Origin: Tilletiopsis washingtonensis
Lineage: Eukaryota; Basidiomycota; Exobasidiomycetes; Entylomatales
DNA: 64,000 bases
Reading direction: 5' to 3'
Assembly: GCF_003144115.1 (NCBI RefSeq)
Contig: NW_020312007.1
Span: forward strand, 153,898 to 217,897
Below the pieces are notes generated by a model. The model did not search any database. It was given only the letters and a program-made list of their open reading frames with translations, and was not told the DNA's origin. The position numbers and the translations under genes were made by a program. Positions 33,301 to 42,838 of the stretch are shown piece after piece. Numbering within the stretch: the first letter of the stretch is position 1; each line of letters begins with the position of its first letter.

Positions 33301-33817
33301 GGAGCAAGTCACTGAGCAGATGCGGCAAATCGCACATACCGCCGTGGCAGCCCTGTGCACCTGGAGCGGCGCGCTTGACGTGCTCATCGATGATGCGGAC
33401 GACTGGCCGATGGACAAGGTACTCGTTGCACCTGTGAGTTGCTCGGCGTTGTCGAGATTTTATGCTGTTGCTCACATGCGCCTGCCCCAGACTATCCGCA
33501 CTGCGCCGACGGCGCCGACCTCCATCGGCACACTGCTCGATCTCAGCACGTACTTCTGCGACGAGGTGCGCGCACCCAGTGCGACCCAAGAGCGGAGACT
33601 CGCCTCGGCGGCAGCGCTGGAGCAGACGCTGCTCTTTGCCGCTGCCCAGCTGGCGATGCGCATGCGCGGCGAGTCGCGCGAGCTCGAGGTGGGCCTCGTG
33701 CGCGACCTCAGCAGCGCCGTAGACTCGGGCAAGGCTGCCGCTGCGTCTGCTGCCGCGAGCGAGGAGGGCAGCATCCTCCACGCTGTTCGCGGCTTCGTGC
33801 AGCGCATCGCGACGTAG
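27316..33817 (+). CDS. NUP192: Nucleoporin NUP192/NUP205, inner-ring scaffold
   Basis: Exons 27316-27386, 27451-33433 and 33491-33817 encode 2,126 residues, larger than yeast Nup192 (about 1,680) and close to animal Nup205. It is an alpha-solenoid of the inner ring of the nuclear pore, binding Nic96, Nup53 and others. The N-terminal family region is visible: FRDLYDNLECSRRHMTPEQ, ISERHELDEVEAYLLLRAFL, FYFEERLYVLRCVAALLRI, HAVFWAQQGLREQLHLLETI, LLYYGRLPPTGAF and DFFDSQAAELLQ-like helices. The rest is continuous Leu/Ala-rich helix pairs. Start exon 27316-27386 is supported by a phase-2 splice to the conserved CTFRDLYDN. The last intron (57 nt, 33434-33490) is a multiple of three with no in-frame stop, so the unspliced form would only add 19 residues. 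The middle exon of nearly 6 kb contrasts with the fragmented genes around it. Confidence 0.88.
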
Positions 33818-34166
33818 CCCTTAATCTAAAGCAAAAATGAAATCGGCAGGCGTGTGAGCAGACGAGGACGCTCGGAGTCACTCTGGCAGAGCAGACGGGG
33901 CATACTGAGATCACATTATGCGAGCACCGCACGACGCCGCGCGCGATGTCAACGATTTTGGGGGTAGGGAGGGTGAAGACGACGGCACAGTGCCGGCGCA
34001 GAAGGGCCAGAGGGGGGAGCGTGATGGAACAGAGCTTGTCTAAGGTGCAGGCGCAGGATGATGCGGTCGAGGACTGAGTGACGCTACAGAGGCACGGCAG
34101 AGGCGCAGCAACGGGGGGCAAGCAGGAGCACGGGCACAGGCGGCGTGGGCAGGCAGAGGCGGCTGC
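33818..34166. other. Convergent 3' spacer, NUP192 / eIF4B
   Basis: 349 bp with both 3' UTRs. It is less GC-rich than the coding DNA (CTTAATCTAAAGCAAAAATG just after the NUP192 stop) and probably includes the polyadenylation region. No gene is seen. Confidence 0.5.
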
Positions 34167-36695
34167 TTACGCCGACTTCTCGTCGAGCGAGGCGGCAGCC
34201 ACACCCTCTGTTGCAGCCTGCACCTCGGACGCAGCCTCGCTCTTCTCCGCCTCGCCCTTCTCCTGCGCGGCCGGCGTAGCAGAGCCGCTGCCGGCAGCGG
34301 GAGACGTCGCGCCCGAAGGCAGGTTCAGCGCACCGCTCGGCTTGCGGCCGCCGCCCCAGGCACCCGTCGGTGCCGGCTTTGGCGGTGCGACTGGTGCGGC
34401 CGCAGCAGCAGCGGGTGCCGGCGGAGAGGCGACGGCCTCAGCCTGGCTTGATCCCTTCTCCGACGAAGGCGCAGACGTCTTCTTGGCGTCAGCCGCCGGG
34501 CCAGCTGGCACCGACGGCGAGCTGGCAGACGGCTCGCGGCGCCATGCGTTGCCGGCCGAGCCAGATGCGCGCGGACCAGTAGGAGCACCAGCCGGGGCCG
34601 GCGAGGCAGCACCGCCCTCTGCGGCTGCGCCGGCGGGCTTGTTGCGGTCGCCACGCGGGCCCTTGGGCGCCGCATCCTGTGCGGCCTGCCGCTCAGCGAT
34701 GCGCTCCGCCTGCTCCTTCTCGCGCTGCTCCTTGCGCTCCTTCTCGCGCGCGGCCATCTTCTCCTCGATGAGCCGCTCGCGCTCCGCAGCGTCAACGGGC
34801 TTGGCGTTGCCGAAGGGGTTGGCGCGGCCGGAGGAGCTCTGCTCGCCGGTGGGCGACAGCGGCGTGCTGGGTGCCTCGCCGCCCTCGGCTGCCGGCGTCG
34901 GCGTGCTGCGCGGCTTCAGCTCGAGCTTCTTGCGCTCGGCCGGCGGCGCACCAGCGGCAGGGCCCTGGCTCGGGCCGCGAGCGGGTGCAGGCCGGCGAGC
35001 AGCGTTGCGCCAGGTGTCGGCCTCATCGCCGGCAGTCGGCGTCACGGGTGCAGCGCTCGGGCCAGCACCGGGAGCGCCAGGCGGGCCGGCACGGCCGGCT
35101 GCGAAGCCGAAGCCGGCGCGCTTGCCAGCGCCTCCGCTCGGGCTCTCCGGCGGCGTGGCAGCAAACTTGCTGCCGAAGCCCATGCGCTCTTGTCCAGCGT
35201 AGCGCTCGTCGACCTGAGTCGCATCGCCGCCACGGAAGCTCTGCGCGCGGTCCGCACCGCCGGGCGTGACACCCGAGCTGGGCCGGCGCGCCTCGACAGG
35301 CGTCTCGACGGGCTTGCCCGTGCGCCAGTTCGACGCCTCGTCGCCCTGCGACGGCTCGAGCGGCGGCGGCGGGCCGCCGTCAGCGCCGACGCGCGGCGTG
35401 CGGGGAGCACCATGCGGCGGCGCATCGCGCACGCCTGCCGGTGCCGGCGTGAACTTGCTGCCGAAGCCGCTGCGGCCACCGGCGCCAACCTCCATGGCAT
35501 CAAAGCCGCCGCCGGTCGAGGCAGAGGACTCGAAGCGGTTGTAGCTCGGGCGGTCACCGCCACCGGGCGGGCCGCGGCGCGCAGGCGGGTCCGCCGGCGG
35601 CAGCGGGCCGGCACGGCGCCACTGCGAGGCCTCCTCGGCCATGCTCGAGCCGCCAAAGCCGCTCTTCGCTGCGTCGCCACGTCCAGTCAGCTTCACGCTC
35701 GGCCAGCTGTAACGCGCACATGCACTCACGCGGCTCAGCAACGCTGACGCGCACGGTGCGGCTGCCCATCTGCGAGCCACTGAGGCTCAGACCATCTTTG
35801 AGATCATCGAGCGTGTCAAACTCGACGTAGCCGAAGCCCTTCGGGCGGCCGTCGCGCTCGACGAGGCGGACCTTGATGTTCTGAGAGGCGCGCGCGTGAG
35901 CACGCCAGCGCCAGACAATGCACACGCGCGCGAGGGTGCGCGCTTGGCAGCAAGCTCACCTTGCCGGGGAAGAAGTCCTTGACCTCGTCCTCCGTCACCT
36001 CGAAGCTCAGGTTGCCGACGAAGGCCGTGTACGGCGGCTTGTCGGGCAGCGGCAGGTCGCGCCGCGGCTCGCGGTCCTCGTCGAAGCCCGAGCTGCGCGG
36101 GCCCATCATGCGGTCGCGGTCCGCGCGGTCCGGCACAGTGGACAGGTAGTCGCCGCCACGGCGGGCGAAGCGGTCATCCGAGCCGCGGCCAGACGCTGGA
36201 TGCCGCCTGTGAGCAGGGGTATGGCGCGCCGAGGCACGCTGCAGCACTCACGCGCAGTCGGCAGGTCGTCGATGTCATCGGCCCAGTTGACCTTGCCGGT
36301 CGCTGGATACGCGCGTCAGTCAGCGTCCGCCGAGAAAGTGGTAAATGGGCGAGCCAGTGCCCAGGGCTAGCACGCCGCCTATGCCGCTGCGCCACCTTGC
36401 AGCCCGAGCGTCCGACCTTCTTGCATGGCCCCTGTCCACCTCGGCGATCCTCGGCGCCTCTTGACACGTGCAGGACCGAGCTTGCAGCACCAGCCACAGG
36501 CACTCTGTCCTCTCCTCGCAGTCCGGACGCGTAGACTCACACTCGTCGTTCAGGAAGTCGGTCAGGCTGACCTTCTGATTCTTCTTCGGTGCTGGCGAGG
36601 GCAGCAGCACGGGTCAGCGATGCGCCAGCCAGCCGCGCCAGCCGCACAGCTGCTGTGCATCCGTGCACAGCGCCAGTGGCGTGCGACTCACGCAT
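34167..36695 (-). CDS. TIF3: Translation initiation factor eIF4B (TIF3) with RRM and DEAxxWR repeats
   Basis: Six exons in transcript order: 36692-36695, 36541-36591, 36252-36302, 35960-36195, 35730-35880, 34167-35668; 664 residues. Exon 1 is only ATGC; splicing with phase 1 to CA-CCG gives MPPKKNQKVSLTDFLNDE, the family N-terminus. Then KVNWADDIDDLPTA, an RRM (PYTAFVGNLSFEVTEDEVKDFF as RNP2, KGFGYVEFDTLDD as RNP1), and a long C-terminal region with repeated EEASQWRR, DEASNWRT, DEADTWRN and NAWRREPS units alternating with GFGSKF-type units. A charged helix (ERLIEEKMAAREKERKEQR) follows, then an Ala/Pro-rich tail. eIF4B stimulates eIF4A helicase and 40S loading; the repeats bind the 40S head in yeast. 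The acceptor of exon 6 is placed at 35669-35671, which gives a 61-nt intron with a CTGAC branch site; the nearer acceptor would make a 24-nt intron and a stop. Confidence 0.9.
36692..36695 (-). other. TIF3: 4-nt initiator microexon of eIF4B
   Basis: The start codon plus one base (ATGC) is followed directly by a GTGAGT donor (36686-36691 on +). Splicing to 36591 restores the conserved N-terminus. Without it the downstream exon has no ATG in frame before the conserved PKKNQKVSL, so the microexon is the most economical model. Confidence 0.75.
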
Positions 36696-37010
36696 GCTGG
36701 GCAGCGGGAGTGTGGGTGTGGTGGGATGCGTGGGTACAGGAAGGTCGCCGAGGCTGGGCCGGGCCGCGCGATGACCGCACGTTCGGGCGCGCGCACAAGG
36801 GCTCTAGGATTTCGGAACCCTCTTCGTGCGGCGCGGGAGTCGCTCACGTTGGCGCGCGCGACGGCGGCCATGCTCCTCCTCTCGACCGGGCCCTGGCCCC
36901 TTTTCTTAGGCAAGCACATCGTCAGACAGCATCCGGATGAAGAGCATAGTATGGCAAGCAAGCACAGTGACAGTCACGTCTATATCCAGCTCTACGTTCA
37001 CGTGCAGCAT
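36696..37010. promoter_or_regulatory. Spacer between YDJ1 stop and eIF4B start (both minus strand)
   Basis: 315 bp that must hold the YDJ1 3' UTR and the eIF4B promoter. Less GC-rich in the part next to YDJ1 (36900-37010). No other feature is seen. Confidence 0.45.
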
Positions 37011-38597
37011 CTACTGGTGTGCGCACTGCGGCCCGCCGCCGCCGCCTCCCCCGGCCGACATGTCGTCGTCCTCCCACTCGTGCTCCTGGCTGGGCAGCGC
37101 ATTGCGTCCAAACTGCACAGGGCGTCAGAGAGAATGCAGTGAATTGACCGCTCTGCCGGTGCTCACCTCCTCCAGCGGCGCCGTCTCGGGCGCGACAGTC
37201 TCGACCGTCGTCGTCGCGTCTGCCGGCGGCGAGGGCCGCTTGGGCGGGAGCAAGTGGGCCAATTTCTGTCGCAAGGGTCAGCGCTGGTCACAAAGGCACA
37301 GTGTGACTTGTGACGCACGAGCGAGTCCACATCTGAGAGGAAGTTGTCTGGCGGAAAGTCGATCTCCCACTGCGGGTGCAGCGTCAGCGCGGTCATGTCC
37401 TCGTCTCGACGCTCCACTCACGCGAATGTACAAATCACCTCGCTCTCCACGATCGCCCTGTGTCATCATGCCCTCGCCACGCACCCGCTGCACGTCTCCT
37501 GGCCGCGTGATTGCGCCTGCGCGGCGCTCCACGCGGATCTGCCGGCCGTCGAGATGCGTCAAGACGGTGCGGTCGAAGCCCAGCAGCGCCTCGGAGAGCG
37601 TCAGGCGGCACGTGCAGAGCAGGTCGAGGCCGTTGAGGCTAAACGACGGGTCTTCTTGCAGCGAGAGTTGGAAGATCAGGTCGCCTGCTTCAGGCACGCC
37701 GGGCTGTAAAGCCGAGTCAGCGAAAGTGCCCGGCATGAACCCCATGCGGTCATGCTCACCTCCTGGTCGTTCTCGCCCTTGCAGACGATGCACTGGCCAT
37801 CATGCATGCCGCGCTCAATGACAATGTCCAGCTTCGTCGCCTCCTGTCGGACCTTTGCGCCCTTGCACTTCTTGCAGCGCTCTTTCTCCCGCACCTTCTC
37901 GCCCTCGCCCTCGCATGCGTTGCACGTGCCGAACGACTGCGCCACCATGCCTCCTCCCATGTCGCGCAGCTGCCGCACGCGCCCTTCGCCGCCGCACTTG
38001 ACGCACGGCTGCGGCTTGGCGCCTGGCCGCCCGCCCGAGCCGCCGCAGCTGCCGCAGAAGCGGTCGCGCTTGAGGTTGAAGTGCGCCGTGCGCCCGTTGT
38101 ACAGGTCCTGCAGCGTCACGGCGTACTGGATCCGGCTGTCCTGGCCCTTCTTGGGCCGGCGGCGCGGCGGCGGCCTGCCTCTCCCTCCGCCACGTCCGCC
38201 TCCAAACATCTCGGCTGAGCGAGGCAAGAGCATCAGCGCATGCACAAGACTCGCGGATCACCCTCCCCGATGACAGCGGTAAAGAGCTCCTGCGTGCGCA
38301 GCGGAAGCACTCACCAAAGATGTCGTCCATGTCTGGCCCACCTCCCATTCCGCCCATTCCGCCCATGCCGGGCTGCTCCTTGCCATACCGGTCGTACGCA
38401 GCGCGCTGGTCCGGGTCGCTCAGGATCTCATACGCGGCGCCGATCTCCTGGAAGCGTGCGCTGGCGGCCTCCTCGTTGCCCGGGTTCTTGTCCGGGTGGT
38501 TCGCCAGCGACGCCTTGCGGTACGCGGCCTTGAGCTCGCTCGGCGATGCGTCGGGCGCGCAGTTGAGCAGGTCGTACAGCTCTGTGTCGGCGACCAT
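37011..38597 (-). CDS. YDJ1: Type I Hsp40 co-chaperone, YDJ1-like, with CaaX box
   Basis: Six exons in transcript order: 38315-38597, 37760-38214, 37422-37703, 37319-37369, 37167-37265, 37011-37112; 423 residues (yeast Ydj1 has 409). J domain residues 5-70 with HPD at 34-36 (SLANHPDKNPGN), a Gly/Met-rich linker (GMGGMGGMGGGPDMDD), then GGGRGGGRGRPPP. The zinc domain has four repeats: CGSCGGSGG, CVKCGGEG, CNACEGEG and CKKCKG. The C-terminal substrate-binding domain includes GDLIFQLSLQEDPSF and RVRGEGM. The protein ends GGGPQCAHQ, so the last four residues form a CaaX box like the CASQ of Ydj1, predicting farnesylation and ER/mitochondrial surface association. It stimulates Hsp70 ATPase in protein folding and import. 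It lies in a run of three minus-strand genes. Confidence 0.95.
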
Positions 38598-39157
38598 TGT
38601 GAGAGATGGTCAAGCGGGGAAAGCGCGGGGACGAGGTGTCGGCCGACAGCGCTGCGCTCAAGATGTGCCGAAGACAGCGGCGTAGAAAGGAGCCAGAGCG
38701 CAAAGCTGGAGATGGCGCGCTACTCTATACGGGGCGAGGCGAGAGGCAGGCGAGAGTCTAGGTCCAGAGGTGGGCGAGGTCGAGGACAAAGGCCAAGCTG
38801 CGCAGGCTTGCTCATCACCGGAGAGCGGCGCGCCTCCACCGCGGCGCTGCGCGCTGCCTTGCGCGCCAAATTTCTGCCACACGTGACGCGTTGCGCTGAC
38901 CCCATGCCAGGACGGAGAGGAGGAACATCGAGGAGCGCTTCCAAGCATGCAGCAAAGATGACACTGCCAGTGTGATGCAGAGCAGTGAATCGAGGTTCGC
39001 CTTCCTCACACAACGCCGCAGATGCAGCCCAAGCAGCCGCCGAGCTCGGCGAGTCAATCGCGCGTGCCGCCGCTTTGTGCGGCGCTGCGACAGGCCGGCA
39101 TTGCTGGCTGCGCCGGCGCGAGTAGCTCGCACCACTAAAGGATGGCTCCATGAGGTA
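38598..39157. promoter_or_regulatory. Spacer between CWF18 stop and YDJ1 start (both minus strand)
   Basis: 560 bp holding the YDJ1 promoter and CWF18 3' UTR. I looked for heat-shock elements (inverted nGAAn/nTTCn blocks) because YDJ1 is often heat-induced, but found no convincing array. No gene is seen. Confidence 0.45.
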
Positions 39158-40144
39158 TCATTCATCGTCAGCCTCGTCGTCGTCGCTCCCCGCTCCTGCC
39201 TCCAGCATGCCCGCGCCGCCGACGCCCGCGCCCACAGCCGAAGCCGCCAGCTCCGCCTCGGCCGCCGAGAGCTGCCCTGCAGCGCCGGAGCCTGCTGAGG
39301 CCTGTACTCGCTGCCCTGCAAATTGAGACTCATAGTCAGCCCCCAAGCACGACTGCTGCGCCGTCTCTGCAACTCACGTATCAGAATCAGACGCGCCTCC
39401 TTGTCTCGCCGCTCCAGCTTCGCCAGGCGCTTCTCCATGTCCCGCTTCAGATCCCAATTTGGCTTCCGCGGCGCAATGTTGGTGAGATCCTGCAGTCGAG
39501 GTATGAGTGACGCGTCACGCTGGCCTGCATTCAGCGAGAGCACCCACCAAGTCTTCTTGCCGCTTCAGCTCGTCCATCGCAATGACCCCCTCTTGCACGC
39601 CCTTGACCTCTGTCAGTCATGCCGCGTCAGCTTTTGTACTTCAGGCTGGGAGCAGTGAGACGGCATCACAAGTTCGAAGCCTCGTATACGGCTCGTATCG
39701 CCGCATGCAGGGCCGCTCCTTTCTTCACAGCACGCTTGGCCTTCCGCATGGAAAGTGTCTGGCAGCCAGCTCGACACGTGCTCGATGCAGCACCGCAGGG
39801 ACCTGTGCCTGAGCAGCTCCCGCAGCAGTGTGTGCGCCGCTTGGATCGAATGGAGAGCCCAGCACGATGGCTGCGGCCTTGCTTTGCGATCATGACTCAC
39901 CATTCTCGACTGTCTCCTGTCCCACCATGTCCGCGCGGAAGCGCTTCGCCTGGCCCGTGGCGCGGTCGTAGTTGCGAAAGGTGCGCACCAGGCTGGCTGT
40001 GTCCAGTGCCTCGGGCTCCACTTCTCCGTCTGCAGCACCATCCTCGCCCTCCTGCGCAGCAGCGGGCACGGCTGCGTCGCCGCCGGCCTTGCGCTTCTTG
40101 AGCGCCTCGAGACGCGCGCGACGCGCTTGGGACGCTGCCTCCAT
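39158..40144 (-). CDS. CWF18: Spliceosomal protein CWF18 (CCDC12 family)
   Basis: Four exons in transcript order: 39901-40144, 39548-39609, 39378-39489, 39158-39315; 191 residues. The N-terminal basic helix (MEAASQARRARLEALKKRK) and the core DLTNIAPRKPNWDLKRDMEKRLAKL are diagnostic of CWF18/CCDC12, a small protein of the Prp19-associated (NTC-related) spliceosome. The core is followed by a helical segment (RRDKEARLILIR), a Gly/Ala-rich stretch and an acidic end (GSDDDEADDE). RNYDRATGQAKRFR near residue 60 is also conserved in the family. It diverges from the coiled-coil gene with 551 bp between starts. Confidence 0.92.
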
Positions 40145-40695
40145 CGCGGGCTGAGTGATCGAGAGGGACGAAGCGAAAATAGAGCAGCACGGAGGGGCAA
40201 GAGACCAGTGAAGCGGGCTATGAGCGCAGAGACGTCTGGAGCAGGCGGTGATGGTGGAGCGGAGGGAAGGACGAGGACGGCGCGACGGCCGCTCACGTGC
40301 TGCAGCCGCCTCGCGTTGCGCCGCCCCCCTTCCCCGTGCCTGCGCTGGGCGTACCGCCGCGGAATGCTGGGACGGCCGTGCGCGCGCCAGATGCGCTCCT
40401 TGTTTCACCCTCTCACCTCCTCCGTCCCTCTCTTCTGCGCTCGGCATCGTCAAGGAAGCTGCCGCATTGCGAAGAGCGCCTTGTCTAGCTTGCAGCAGGC
40501 GCCGAGACGAACACCCTGGCGCGACACCTCGCCGCACGCCACGCCGAGCCCCAGCAGCGCCAGCTCGACAACTCGGCCACCTCCAGACACGCTCCAGTCG
40601 CAGCCGCGCCTCGTCTCTCTTCGCACCACTGCCGCACCCTCTTGGCTGCGTCGTCACATCCTCGAGGCGCCTGACACTTCTGACTTGCCTGGCCG
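40145..40695. promoter_or_regulatory. Divergent promoter region, CWF18 / coiled-coil protein
   Basis: 551 bp between divergent start codons. GC-rich near CWF18, with pyrimidine-rich patches (CTCACCTCCTCCGTCCCTCTCTTC) around 40410-40435. No TATA box is seen. Confidence 0.45.
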
Positions 40696-42039
40696 ATGGA
40701 GGGCTCCGGCAACGTCATCTCGCGCCCAGCGCCGCCGGGCGCGCGGCGGCGAGGTGCCGCCAACCTCGGCAGCGGCAATGCCACGCCGGCCGCCAGTCGC
40801 TCGCAGGCCACGTCGCCCGTGCCGCCCGAGGAGCCCGCGCGGCCCATCGAGGCAAGTCTGCCGCCTGCCAGCGCAGCGGCGCCGACGCGCGAGATCTCCA
40901 TGGCCGACATGGAGGCGGCGCTGAGCGACATGACGCGCGACGATCTTGTGGTGGCACTGAAGCGGAGCAAGGAGCACATGGACGACGTGAGAGCACTTCG
41001 CGTCAGCTACATGGCACTGTATGTCGCTGACGCTCTCGCTCCAGCTCAATGCTCGCCTCGAAGAGCAGCTCCTGACGATCGAGGAGCACCAGGCGTCGCT
41101 GGCCGATGCACGCTCGCGCATCGAGGCCGTCGAAGCCGAGGGCGCCACGCTGCAGTCTGCCGTGGCACGACGCGAGGAGCGCATCGACGAGCTGCTCGCC
41201 GAGCAGCAGCGCGCCGACAATGAGGTCGGCACCCTCCAGACCGAGAATCAGCGCCTGACGAAAGAGAACCTGGAGGCGGAGCGCGCACGCCGCGAGGCGG
41301 ACCGGCGGCTTGAAGAGCAGGTGGGTGCCGCTGCATCGGCATGGTACCGGTTGCGAGCTTCAAATTGACCTAGCGTGACTGACCCGCCTCGCTGCTCCAG
41401 ATGGCCAACGCTGAGAAGGAGCGGCAGTTCTTCAGCGACACTGAGGCGCTCCTGAACTCGCAGCGCGCCAAGTCGGCAGCTGCGAACGAGCGGCTGATGG
41501 CGACGAATGCGGATCTGAAGCGCGAGGCCGAGGTGCTGCAGAAGCAGCTAGAGGAACGCTCGCTCAGTCCCGTCGCTGCAGAGGCGCCACTGAGTGCCGG
41601 ACTCGTCGCTGCGAGCCAGGGCCCATTCACAGGCCAGGCGCCGCAGAGCCAGACTACCCTGCTCGCCTCCTTGGAGGTGCTGCAAGCAGAAGTGCGCGAC
41701 CTCAAGGCGTCGAACAGCACGCTGCGCAGCGAGAACGAGTCGTACCTCGCCGTCATCAACGAGAAGACGCTCAGCGAGGCGCAGGCTGCGGAGAATGCCG
41801 TGCTCGACCTGGGTCTAGAGGACGAGGACGATGACGACGACAGCGGTGCAGGCGAGAACTCGAATGGTGACGTCGCGGACGTGCCGCGGCGCAAGCCGAG
41901 GCGCCAGCCGAGTAGCCCGGGCAACGCCTCGTCTGGAGGCACGCTGGGCGACGAGCTCGACGAGCGGAACCGGAGGTCGCGCGAGGGCTCGGAGGAGATG
42001 TCGAACGACCTTGCCAGTGAGTTGCGGGCTGTGCTTTCC

Positions 42040-42089
<50 letters not shown>

Positions 42090-42099
42090 NNNNNNNNNN

Positions 42100-42167
<68 letters not shown>

Positions 42168-42684
42168 ACTGACGCAGATGTGTCCTCTCAGCTCTGCAGA
42201 GAGAGGTCCGCGAGCTGCGCGAGGCCAACAAGACCCTTTCGGTGTACTTTGCGCGCCGGCGCGACGCCGACGCCACGCGGGAGAAGCTGTCTGCAGCGCG
42301 CAAGGTGAGCGTTCTGGCAAGAGTGGCTCTGTCTCCCGTGCTGATGTGTCGGCCGCAGCTCATCAAAGAGCAAGATCGCCGTCTCAAGGCTTCGCCGAAC
42401 GACGCAGCCACTGCACCGCTCCTCGTGCGTAGCCTCACGCCCTCTCTTCTCCGGCTCTGCTCACCCGCCTCGCACAGACGTCGCTGCAGCAGGAGGTCTC
42501 CGTCCTTCGGCGCGAGCTGCGTCTCGTTGCCTCGGCATACCACGAGCAGGGACTCGCACTGCTGCGCGCCAAGTCGAACGCCGCCAGCATCCTCACGGCG
42601 CCCGGCGCACAGCCGACGCCCGTCTCGTGGCTCGTGCAGCAGCGCCGCGTGCACGGCGGCCTCTCTGTGCTGCGGCGTTCGTGA
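40696..42684 (+). CDS. Long coiled-coil protein of unknown function
   Basis: Six exons: 40696-40986, 41045-41320, 41401-42016, 42192-42304, 42359-42424, 42478-42684; 522 residues. After a disordered Ala/Pro/Ser-rich N-terminus (1-65), nearly everything from MADMEAALSDMTRDDLVVAL to the last 40 residues is heptad-rich (LNARLEEQLLTIEEHQ, RREERIDELLAEQQ, LQREVRELREANKTL, LQQEVSVLRRELRL). An acidic/Ser-rich gap (DEDDDDDSGAGENS) interrupts it around residue 335. The C-terminus ends in a conserved-looking patch TPVSWLVQQRR. It resembles fungal coiled-coil adaptors in style, but there is no Hook N-terminal domain or other assignable module. The intron 42017-42191 contains a CT microsatellite with an N gap, so its true length is unknown. 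Confidence 0.8.
42042..42163. repeat. (CT)n microsatellite inside an intron, with assembly gap
   Basis: A CT dinucleotide run in intron 3 of the coiled-coil gene, interrupted by 10 Ns. The true repeat length is unresolved. The repeat overlaps the pyrimidine-rich part before the 3' splice site (AG at 42190-42191), so repeat length could affect splicing. Confidence 0.97.
42090..42099. other. 10-N assembly gap
   Basis: Ten consecutive undetermined bases within the CT microsatellite. A round number of Ns is probably a placeholder and not a measured distance. Confidence 0.99.
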
Positions 42685-42838
42685 TCCGACCGACACCATC
42701 CTAGATCGCCCCGGCCCGCTGCTCATATACCTCTATTTCTTCGGCACAGCGAGCCGCGTGGCCTGTGAACCAACTCGCCGGCTCTCGCTGCATCGTGAAA
42801 GGCTAGGCCACATGTCATTTCGTCACAATATCCATCTA

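Noticed and set aside
38598-39157. Heat-shock elements upstream of YDJ1
   Set aside because: Scattered GAA and TTC triplets occur but no array with correct 5-bp spacing was found.
41845-41995. Hook-type microtubule adaptor identity for the coiled-coil protein
   Set aside because: No N-terminal Hook domain is present; coiled coils alone are not enough for the name.
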